A program made the position numbers and the translations under genes. From assembly GCA_020638975.1 (NCBI GenBank), contig JACKHN010000031.1, forward strand, positions 12,166 to 76,165: a DNA stretch of 64,000 nucleotides, given 5' to 3'. Positions 34,169 to 41,733 of this stretch are shown here, piece after piece (within the stretch, counting starts at the first letter, position 1; the number at the start of each line of letters is the position of its first letter). The stretch comes from Planctomycetaceae bacterium. GTDB taxonomy: Bacteria > Planctomycetota > Planctomycetia > Pirellulales > Pirellulaceae. The notes under the pieces are model-generated. The model was not told the origin of the DNA. It did not search any database and was given only the letters and a program-made list of their open reading frames with translations.

Positions 34169-36271
34169 CTAGTCCGCCGGTGCTTTACCGATCGGCCACA
34201 GTTCAAAGCGACGCACGAACATTTCGGCTTGCTCGGTTTGCAACAGGATCTTGCCGAAATTGGGCTTAGCTTCAAACGCTTCGTTCACAACGACGCCGTT
34301 CACCTTATAGAGCAGGTGCCCGCCGTCGGCGATCACTTCCATTCGCGTCCACTCGCCGAAGGGACTTTCGACATCGTCCTTGCCGCGGAAGCCAATCTTG
34401 TCGGCCCAGTCTTCGTCGCGTCCGAACCAGTTGATGCGACCGCTGGACAGCGTGATCCGTTCGCCGCCTTTCTTCCAGACCTTTTCGCCATCGCGATCCT
34501 TCGTAATCTCGGTGGTCAACGAAGTCGGCAGGACTTGTCCGGTGATTGGGTCGGTGCCTGATAACACCAGAATGTCACCGACACCGCCTTCAATGATCTG
34601 GGCCTCGATCGACGCCATCCAAGTGTTGCTGTAACCACCATTCGGTCCCCAGCAATGCAGCAAAATTCCCGAATCACGAGCGCGATCCACGCGATTGCCC
34701 CAAGTCTTTTCACCCCATTTGAACTCGATGATCAAGTGATAGTCGCGATACTCCTGGTTGGTGATCAGTCCACCATATCCGTCGCCCGAAACGTGAATCA
34801 TGCCGTCTTCGACCGTAAATATCTTGTTCCAGTCGGCATACTTGAGGTCTTTGATCCAAGTGTAAAAGCCTTCGAAGTTACGGCCGTTGAATAACTTGAT
34901 CGGCCCATCCGTCGGGCTGATGGCATTGTCTCGGGCCGGCGGCTCCGCTGGTTCGCCGGGAAGTTCACGAATCGAGATGTTACGGAAAGCCACGGGATCG
35001 TTATGCCCGGCGAAACCAAAACGTCCACTCTTGCGCTTCACCCCTGGCGGCAACGCCCCGTCCTTCGATTCGGTCACCTGACTGAGATCGGCATCCAAAA
35101 TCGTCGTGCCATTCAACTCGACTTTGATATTCGAGCCGCGTACGGTGACTTGTTGAAAGTTCCACTCGCCCGTTGGTCGCAAGTAACCTCGGTGAGCCGG
35201 AACAAGTCCGTACACCGAACCGTGATACTGGCGCGGATCGAGCTGAGCGTATTTTGGGTCTTCCGAGTCGAGCACTTGCAACTCAAGGCCTTCGATGTGC
35301 GGTTGGCCTTCGCCGGCGTAGCGAATGGCCAGTCCATTATTCCCGCCGGGCGGCAGTTTGAATTCCAGTCGGGCAATGAAATCGGAGTACTCTTTCTCGG
35401 TGAACAACGTGCCGCCTTTACCCGCTTTGCATGCGATCGCTCCGTCGACGACTTCATAGTTTTCCACGTCCCCAGTCCAACCGCTGAAGTCCGTTCCGTT
35501 AAAGATGCTCGCGTACGCATCGGCGTTCTCTCGCTGGGCGAGCAACGCATTCGCTTCGCTCGCTGGAATCTCTCTCGCGTATAGGTTGCGGAAGTAGAGC
35601 GTGTTGCCGTGATTTTGAAGTTCGATCTGATCCCGTGCATAGATCGGCAGATTGCGTTCCCACAGGTTCTCCATCACGACTTCATCGACAACCAACTGCC
35701 CATTGAGCTTAACGGTCACCAACTCGCCGACCATGCGAATGTAGAAGGTATTCCACTCGCCCACAGGCTTGTCCGCCTTCAACAGTGGAAAGCGGGCGTT
35801 GTTCTTGTTGTTCCATAGAGCTCCCGAACCATTCTCGGCACCGTGGCGAAAGTAATCTGGAAATTCCGTGTCCCAAATCTGTAGTTGCGGGCTACCACGC
35901 AAATAGATTCCGCTGTCACCGCCTTCGAGGATCTTCCAATCCACGTACAGTTCGACGTCACCGTAATCCTTGTCCGTGCAAAGACTCTTTCCCTTACCGT
36001 CGAACTGAAGCACACCGTCGACGACGCTCCAGTGCTCTCGCATGTCGTCATCCGCCGTCTTCTGGGCCGCAGCGAGTTCATCGGCTGACATTGCCCGCCG
36101 CGTTTTCGGATTCCCGACCAGGCCCTTCCAACCGGTCAAGTCTTTGCCGTTAAATAAAGAGGTGAATCCTTCGGGCACTTCGGCGCGAACCGTTGTCTGC
36201 GGCAGTTGCGTGCCGAACAAGGCGATTAAAAGGATCACAATCGCAGGCGTCAGTCTGGGCGTTACTCTCAT
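34169..36271 (-). CDS. Secreted protein with three DUF1080 (3-keto-disaccharide hydrolase-type) domains
   Basis: The 700-residue protein has a signal peptide (PAIVILLIALFGTQLPQTTV, then RAE) and three domains that each begin with the DUF1080 entry motif F-N-G-x-x-h-x-G: SLFNGKDLTGWKG, SIFNGTDFSGWTG and KLFNGRNFEGFYT. Within each, a lectin-like beta sandwich follows, for example DVELYVDWKILEGGDSGIYL, FIARLEFKLPPGGNNGLAIR and YHLIIEFKWGEKTWGNRVDR. DUF1080 is widespread in planctomycetes and is linked to glycan or 3-keto-disaccharide hydrolysis. Single-domain proteins are the norm; three copies in one chain is uncommon. The start at 36271 has GAGG 9 bases upstream. It is 63 bp downstream of a sugar dehydrogenase/cytochrome gene. 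Confidence 0.88.
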   Translation of the reverse strand: MRVTPRLTPAIVILLIALFGTQLPQTTVRAEVPEGFTSLFNGKDLTGWKGLVGNPKTRRAMSADELAAAQKTADDDMREHWSVVDGVLQFDGKGKSLCTDKDYGDVELYVDWKILEGGDSGIYLRGSPQLQIWDTEFPDYFRHGAENGSGALWNNKNNARFPLLKADKPVGEWNTFYIRMVGELVTVKLNGQLVVDEVVMENLWERNLPIYARDQIELQNHGNTLYFRNLYAREIPASEANALLAQRENADAYASIFNGTDFSGWTGDVENYEVVDGAIACKAGKGGTLFTEKEYSDFIARLEFKLPPGGNNGLAIRYAGEGQPHIEGLELQVLDSEDPKYAQLDPRQYHGSVYGLVPAHRGYLRPTGEWNFQQVTVRGSNIKVELNGTTILDADLSQVTESKDGALPPGVKRKSGRFGFAGHNDPVAFRNISIRELPGEPAEPPARDNAISPTDGPIKLFNGRNFEGFYTWIKDLKYADWNKIFTVEDGMIHVSGDGYGGLITNQEYRDYHLIIEFKWGEKTWGNRVDRARDSGILLHCWGPNGGYSNTWMASIEAQIIEGGVGDILVLSGTDPITGQVLPTSLTTEITKDRDGEKVWKKGGERITLSSGRINWFGRDEDWADKIGFRGKDDVESPFGEWTRMEVIADGGHLLYKVNGVVVNEAFEAKPNFGKILLQTEQAEMFVRRFELWPIGKAPAD

Positions 36272-36334
36272 GGATAGTTTCCTCAAGGTGGGCAGTAGGA
36301 GTGGTGGGAGTAGCGGCACTCATTCGGCGTGCGG

Positions 36335-39214
36335 CTACGGTGTGTTGGCGGCTAGGGAACTAATATACTCCAACAAGTCAGCTGCTTCTTGGGCCGTCAG
36401 GTCGCTGAGGATTCTTTCTGGCATCAGCGATGTGGAATTCCGCTGTATTTCGTCGATCTCGGCAACGGGAACACGAACGAATTTTTGTTCGGCTGTCTTG
36501 ACGACAACGGCTTCGTCGGTCTTCTCGGTCAGCAACCCAACGACAACTTGGCCGCCGGTCGTAAGCACCGTATAAGCAGCCTGGGGTTCGTCGATCTTCA
36601 GCGAAGGCTTTAGCACGTGTTGTAGTATCTCGCCGCGCTGCTTGTACTTTTTGTTGATCTCGACCAGCGTTGTGCCAAGTGACTTGCTTGGGTCGCTGAC
36701 ATCGTGGCAGGCTTTGCAGCGAGCACCGTCGCTGAAGAAGATCAACTTACCGCGTGCAGCATCGCCCTGCTGACTGAGAATCGTTTCTGGGTTGATATTG
36801 GGACCAAGACGGGCACGGCGTTTTGATTCCGGCAAGAACGTCTCGAACAAGCCCCGCACATTCGTATTCGATACTTCGTTGCCAATGGCAATCGCAGCGA
36901 GTTTGTCTTTCGCCGACAGCGATCCGCCGTGCATTGTCGCAAGTAGTGCCAACGACCCTTCCGTGGATTGTACGAGCGTGCGGATCGCTGCATCGTGATC
37001 GGCACTCTTGTCGTCCGATACGATCGCCAGTGCCTTGGCTTCGGCGGAGTCGGAAACCAGCGGTGGCGAGGCGTCTTCCATGGGTTCGTCATCGAGCGAA
37101 CGAATCCATTTGGCAACCAACGCCACGCCGGCACTGTCAACAACCTGGGAACCGATATACGGCATACGTGAGTAACCGAGTTTCGACATGCGATACGTCA
37201 CGACCGACCGATACGGATCTCCGGGTACGATGAGCTTTGCGTTCTGCATTCCGAATGTGCCGATGCCGGTACCTTTGTTGGTGTTCAACTGGTCGAAGGG
37301 CAAGTCTCGCCTTAGATAGAAGGAAACGATGGCGTTGCCGCCCGGATGATGGCACATGCTGCAATTGACATGCAAGTAGGAACGCGCTCGATCGTCGAGC
37401 GGTTGCGAGTCGTCATGCGGGTTGACGAGCTGAAGCGCATCCGGCACTTCCGGCGAGTCGCTGAGTACCTTGTTTGCGGCGAGGGCCGACAGTTGATCCT
37501 CCAACTGATTCGCCACGAAGCCGAGCACGAACTGCGAGCCTGCGTTGTGGCACAATTTACACTCGTTCGAAGCGCTGACGTGCCACGTGCGATCCTGCTT
37601 CATGCTCGCGTCGTCAGCGACTTGCAGCGGTCGGTCGGCTCCAATGGAATCGACCAGCGTTGCGTCGGTGCCTGTGTCGTTCCATAAGTAGCTGTAAGGT
37701 CGCCACATGCCGCGCTCAAAATGCAACAACTGTGTTTCTAGGCGGATTGGCAACTCATCGCCGGCAGACATCAAGTTTACCTGCTTCACCAGCACCGTTC
37801 CTTCTGGATAGACCGGCGACTCGTCAGCGAATGCGAGTTTGACCGAACCGTCACCCGGAATCGCGATCCAACGTTCGCCGGTCGCTCCGTCCATCCAACG
37901 CGGCACCCGGACGTCATACGACACGACTCCCGGCGCGGGCTGGAGGTTCTCGGTGGAAGTAAACAGCCCCGTCTCACTCAGCCGTCTCGGAAACTCGGTC
38001 GATGTGTCCGGCAGATCGGACGGCACAAGTTCATAGATCCGGCCCGTATAGTCGTAATCGAGCACATACAACTCGCCTTTGCTGCCTTCGGTGAAGCTGG
38101 TAATGCGCTGATCCGTATCGACCAAGGTTTGATGGGAGTAAGTTCCATCGCCTTCGGACCGGACGGCCCAAATCGTGCCGGTGATATAGTCGCCATAGAT
38201 AAACGATCCGACGAGATCCGGAAGCTTGCGGCCACGATAGACGGGGCCTCCGATCACGGAATTTGCTTCGGTGTGCGAGTGGTCTTTGATGGGTGGAATA
38301 ATCGGAGTCGGTCCGACGGCTACTTCGCTCCGCAACACCGCGCGGGCTTCCATCACTGGCCAGCCACAGTTTCCGCCGCGGACGATTTTGTGCACCATCT
38401 CCCACGTCTCCCAACCGTTGTCGGCCGCGAACACGTCTCCCGTTACTGAATCGACTCCAATCTTGAACGGGTTGCGAAGTCCGTAGGCCCAGACCTCGGG
38501 ACGCGCTCCGTCGAGACTAATGAAAGGATTATCCGAGGGAACCACATAGGCACGATCGCCTTGGATCTGGTCCACGTCGATCCTTAGCACTGCGCCGAGC
38601 AAATCGGTAACGTCTTGACCGGTCGTCCTGCCATCAGGCGGGTTGGGCCCCGAGCCATCGCCGGTCGAGATGTAGAGGTAGCCCTCCTTACCAAATTCGA
38701 GACAACCTCCGTTATGCCCACCACTGGGCCAAGTAATAATCACTTGCTCGCTGTCGGGATCAATTGTCGGAATGGAAGTATCGGACATCGTGAAGCGCGA
38801 GACTCGTGTATGGCCACCGTCGCCCGGATGCACGTAACACACGAAGATCTGACCGTTCCGCAGGAACTGTGGATGAAAGTCCGCATCGAGAACCCGCACA
38901 CCACCGGCCGCCGATTCAGCTAAGTCAATGATGAGGTCGGCCTCATGCACTTCGCGGTTCTTTAAGACGCCAAATATCTTGCCGCCGATCTCGGTGACCA
39001 GCAAACGATCCGCACCAGGGATCTCTTCGACACAAGTTGGATTCTTGAAACTGACGTTTGGGAACGCTGGTTGAATCGAATAGGGTGACGGCGGATCAGG
39101 AGCGCCCTTGATCCGCGAGGTTGTCCAAGGCGCTCGCGGTTCCGCACTCACATGGGTCACGGCTTGCAACGCCAGCAACGCCCCGACGATCGACGCACAC
39201 ACGGCGAGTTTCAT
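36335..39214 (-). CDS. Glucose/sorbosone-dehydrogenase-type propeller fused to c-type cytochrome domains
   Basis: The 959-residue protein has a signal peptide (CASIVGALLALQAVTHVSA), then a glucose/sorbosone dehydrogenase (GSDH) propeller (about 45-410). Motifs include HPQFLRNGQIFVCYVHPGDG, GGHNGGCLEFGKEGYLYIST, EVWAYGLRNPFKIGVDSVTG and GGNCGWPVMEARA. Three CxxCH heme sites follow: CKLCH (about 549), CSMCH (about 616) and CKACH (about 831). The last is in the C-terminal heme domain with QGDAARGKLIFFSDGARCKA and KYKQRGEILQHVLKPSLKID. It oxidises a sugar, presumably with PQQ, and passes electrons to its hemes in the periplasm. The start has GGAG 6 bases upstream. It precedes the DUF1080 gene on the same strand. 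Confidence 0.9.
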   Translation of the reverse strand: MKLAVCASIVGALLALQAVTHVSAEPRAPWTTSRIKGAPDPPSPYSIQPAFPNVSFKNPTCVEEIPGADRLLVTEIGGKIFGVLKNREVHEADLIIDLAESAAGGVRVLDADFHPQFLRNGQIFVCYVHPGDGGHTRVSRFTMSDTSIPTIDPDSEQVIITWPSGGHNGGCLEFGKEGYLYISTGDGSGPNPPDGRTTGQDVTDLLGAVLRIDVDQIQGDRAYVVPSDNPFISLDGARPEVWAYGLRNPFKIGVDSVTGDVFAADNGWETWEMVHKIVRGGNCGWPVMEARAVLRSEVAVGPTPIIPPIKDHSHTEANSVIGGPVYRGRKLPDLVGSFIYGDYITGTIWAVRSEGDGTYSHQTLVDTDQRITSFTEGSKGELYVLDYDYTGRIYELVPSDLPDTSTEFPRRLSETGLFTSTENLQPAPGVVSYDVRVPRWMDGATGERWIAIPGDGSVKLAFADESPVYPEGTVLVKQVNLMSAGDELPIRLETQLLHFERGMWRPYSYLWNDTGTDATLVDSIGADRPLQVADDASMKQDRTWHVSASNECKLCHNAGSQFVLGFVANQLEDQLSALAANKVLSDSPEVPDALQLVNPHDDSQPLDDRARSYLHVNCSMCHHPGGNAIVSFYLRRDLPFDQLNTNKGTGIGTFGMQNAKLIVPGDPYRSVVTYRMSKLGYSRMPYIGSQVVDSAGVALVAKWIRSLDDEPMEDASPPLVSDSAEAKALAIVSDDKSADHDAAIRTLVQSTEGSLALLATMHGGSLSAKDKLAAIAIGNEVSNTNVRGLFETFLPESKRRARLGPNINPETILSQQGDAARGKLIFFSDGARCKACHDVSDPSKSLGTTLVEINKKYKQRGEILQHVLKPSLKIDEPQAAYTVLTTGGQVVVGLLTEKTDEAVVVKTAEQKFVRVPVAEIDEIQRNSTSLMPERILSDLTAQEAADLLEYISSLAANTP

Positions 39215-39347
39215 ACTTGGCTCCAGAGGTTGATCACGATCGTCGGACTTACGTCGTCCGAGATTCTAGACTGTCCGTCACGCCATCGCCAGTTTTCACC
39301 GTTGCCAAATTGCACGTACCTTCAAATGAGGTGTTGAGCCGCCACAC

Positions 39348-39401
39348 GTAGCTTGACCTCTCCGAGTTGCCCGCCTGCTCGACTCGGAGTGGTCAAGCTA
39401 C
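39348..39401. repeat. Long hairpin (20-bp arms) upstream of a PQQ-like gene
   Basis: GTAGCTTGACCTCTCCGAGT (39348-39367) and ACTCGGAGTGGTCAAGCTAC (39382-39401) are inverted repeats with 19 of 20 pairs, separated by a 14-base loop. They lie in the gap between the divergent sugar dehydrogenase and PQQ-like genes. The GTAG/CTAC borders match other hairpins in this window. Confidence 0.85.
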
Positions 39402-39490
39402 AACTTTGGTTACACTTGAGCATCGAGTTACAATGGCCGTCCCCGACGGGCTGCCAATCTGTCCTGCCTATCACGAGGAGCGAGCCTACT

Positions 39491-40783
39491 TTGATTAGCA
39501 ATCTCCACTTTTCCAGACTCCTTGCCATCGTGGTCGTGTTAACGTCCACATCCACCACGCTAGCCGACGACTGGACGCAATGGCGCGGGCTAGATCGAAA
39601 GGGGATCGTCGCCGAAGATTCTGGCTGGGATCGGAAGGCCTGGCCGCCGGGCGACGCCGAATGGACGACTCAAGTGGGCGCCGGCGGCAGTGCACCGATC
39701 GTCGCGGACGGGCGGCTCTATACGATCGGATGGAGCGACGATCACGTTCTCGTGCGTTGTTTCGACGTGGCGACGGGTCGTGAGCTGTGGGAGCGGTCTT
39801 ACGCTTGTCCAATTTACGGTCGTCAGAGTGAAGGGGATAAGGGATTGTACTCCGGGCCTTCCGCTTGCCCGGTGTTCGATCGCGATACGGGCTACCTGTT
39901 TACGTTTAGCACGGATGGCCATTTGAATTGTTGGGATACGCGTAACGAGGGTCGGCCCGTGTGGGGGCTGAACTTCTACGATCGATTTGATGTTCCGCAA
40001 AGGCCCCTGGTAGGAAGTCGCCGACTGCGCGACTACGGCTATACGGCCTCGCCGCTGATCTACGGCGAATGGATTATCGCGGAAGTCGGTGACGACACGG
40101 GGAACATGATCGCGTTTTCGAAGCGCACCGGCGAGCAAGTGTGGGCATCACGGTCGAAGGACCCGGCCGGACATACGGGAGGGATAGTTCCGATCGTCGT
40201 TGACAACATTCCGTGCGCGGCAGTCCTGACGATTCGCAACCTGTTGGTGGCACGACTGGACCAAGGCCACGAAGGCGAAACGCTGGCCGAGTTTCCGTGG
40301 GTGACCGATTTCGCCAACAGTATCGCGACGCCTGCGGTCATCGACAACTCCGTCGTGATCACGTCCGAATACAACCAGTATTCGATCTGTCGCATTGACA
40401 TCTCTCTTGCCGGTGCCCAGTTGATTTGGAAACAGCCCTACGCTTCAGGCGTCTGTTCGCCCGTGATTCATCAAGGCTTCGTCTATTGGTGTTGGCGAGG
40501 GCTGTACTGTCTCGACTTTGCGACCGGCAAGCCGATTTGGCGCGGCGGTCGATTTGGCGATACGGCTTCGCTGTTAGCAACCACAGACGACCGGCTTGTT
40601 GTCTGGGCCGATCGGGGTGAGTTGGTGCTCGTCGAATCGGCGGTACGTGAGCCCAAGGCATACAAGGAGTTGGCGCGAAAGCAGCAGATCTTCGCCAACG
40701 ATGTTTGGCCTCACATCGTGCTCTCGGGCGGAAAACTGTTTTGCAAAGATCGCGATGGCAACTTGAAGTGTTTCCCGTTGTAG
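39491..40783 (+). CDS. Secreted PQQ-like beta-propeller repeat protein
   Basis: The 430-residue protein starts at a TTG (39491) with AGGAG 11 bases upstream and a signal peptide directly behind it (LISNLHFSRLLAIVVVLTST, then LADDW). An earlier open frame back to 39353 contains the hairpin and is unlikely to be coding. The propeller opens DDWTQWRGLDRKGIVAEDSG and repeats 'V-R-C-F-D-x-x-T-G-R-E-L-W' strands, plus TGYLFTFSTDGHLNCWDTRN, LDFATGKPIWRGG and SGGKLFCKDRDGNLKCF near the end. This is the PQQ/BamB-type quinoprotein propeller fold. Many such planctomycete proteins have no proven cofactor. Periplasmic. Confidence 0.85.
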   Translation: MISNLHFSRLLAIVVVLTSTSTTLADDWTQWRGLDRKGIVAEDSGWDRKAWPPGDAEWTTQVGAGGSAPIVADGRLYTIGWSDDHVLVRCFDVATGRELWERSYACPIYGRQSEGDKGLYSGPSACPVFDRDTGYLFTFSTDGHLNCWDTRNEGRPVWGLNFYDRFDVPQRPLVGSRRLRDYGYTASPLIYGEWIIAEVGDDTGNMIAFSKRTGEQVWASRSKDPAGHTGGIVPIVVDNIPCAAVLTIRNLLVARLDQGHEGETLAEFPWVTDFANSIATPAVIDNSVVITSEYNQYSICRIDISLAGAQLIWKQPYASGVCSPVIHQGFVYWCWRGLYCLDFATGKPIWRGGRFGDTASLLATTDDRLVVWADRGELVLVESAVREPKAYKELARKQQIFANDVWPHIVLSGGKLFCKDRDGNLKCFPL

Positions 40784-40789
40784 TGCTCG

Positions 40790-41232
40790 CTAGCGGTGAA
40801 TCCACAACTCGGCACCCGCTAACTTCGCGCTGCTCTCCTGCACTTTGACCATCACACGATTGGCACCTTGCCCAATCGACTGGACGGGAACCTGGCAACG
40901 GTAGCGACGAATGTCTGCAATCTGCTGACCATCGGCAGTGGGTCCAAAGTTTGCGGAGCCGAACAGGATTTCGGGAGTACTTGCAGCGGTTAGACCCGTA
41001 AAGTCGACTCGCAATTCTGCGGTGACATCAAAGCCGGCTTCACGCAAGTCTTCCGGCACATGCAGCGAGGTTTGTGCGTACTCGTCGGCTGGCAGCGGCA
41101 AGGGCAAAGCCCTGGAAAAGTCAGAGCCGAGTTCGTTTGGGCTTGTAAGGAATCGTTCGAGAACGAACCAATTCGCAGTCCAACGCTTCCACTTGCCAAG
41201 CCTACCAGGAAGTTACGACGTGAGATTGCCAT
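40790..41232 (-). pseudogene. Frameshifted gene: Tat signal peptide plus a short conserved-looking domain
   Basis: A good start (ATG at 41232, GGAG 5 bases upstream) opens a Tat leader, AISRRNFLVGLASGSVGLRI, followed by NSALTFPG. This frame then becomes cysteine-rich and implausible and stops at 40990. Another frame takes over near 41107 (LPADEYAQTSLHVPEDLREA) and runs to the stop at 40790 with normal composition, ending AGAELWIHR. The two pieces fit together as one gene of about 147 codons with a single-base shift between about 41100 and 41120. I cannot tell a sequencing error from a real mutation, or what the protein does; no family was recognised. Confidence 0.6.
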
Positions 41233-41433
41233 AGTTTCTCCGTTCGTTTAACAAAGCAAGCGGCAACCGCCAAAACGCTCAAGCTACATGAGACAAGCTG
41301 CACAGCATCACCGAAAACCGTCCGTGAAAGTAGCTCTTCCGACCGTGAACCGTTTCGTACTCATCGATCATGCACTATCATTGGCGAACTTGCTCTTAAT
41401 TTCGCATTAACTCCAACCCGAGGCAACTTAGCC

Positions 41434-41718
41434 ATGATAACTGTCGGAATGAACTATCACGTGATCGAAGGCAAGCAACAGGATTTTGAAGACAAGTTCG
41501 CTGGTGTGATCGACGCCCTGAAGGCTGCCGAGGGGCACACCAGTTCAACCTTGTGGAAGGATGTCAGCGACAGCGCCTCGTACCTCATCACCAGCGAATG
41601 GTCCGACGAGGAAGCTTTTACGACCTTCATTCGCAGCGATGCCTTTCGTGCAGTCACTAATTGGGGGAAAGAGCAAATCCTCTCTGGTCGACCACAGCAC
41701 AAGATTTACAAGCAGTAA
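41434..41718 (+). CDS. ABM-domain (antibiotic biosynthesis monooxygenase) small protein
   Basis: The 94-residue protein has the dimeric alpha-beta ferredoxin-like layout of ABM/heme-degrading monooxygenase proteins: VGMNYHVIEGKQQDFEDKFA, GHTSSTLWKDVSDSASYLIT, SEWSDEEAFTTFIRSD. W in 'S-E-W' and the following helix are typical. The family includes quinone and heme monooxygenases, and many members have no known substrate. It is cytoplasmic, with no signal peptide. It is separated from the amidohydrolase fusion gene by 15 bp on the same strand, so they may be cotranscribed. Confidence 0.85.
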   Translation: MITVGMNYHVIEGKQQDFEDKFAGVIDALKAAEGHTSSTLWKDVSDSASYLITSEWSDEEAFTTFIRSDAFRAVTNWGKEQILSGRPQHKIYKQ

Positions 41719-41733
41719 ATCGCGAGTGACGCA

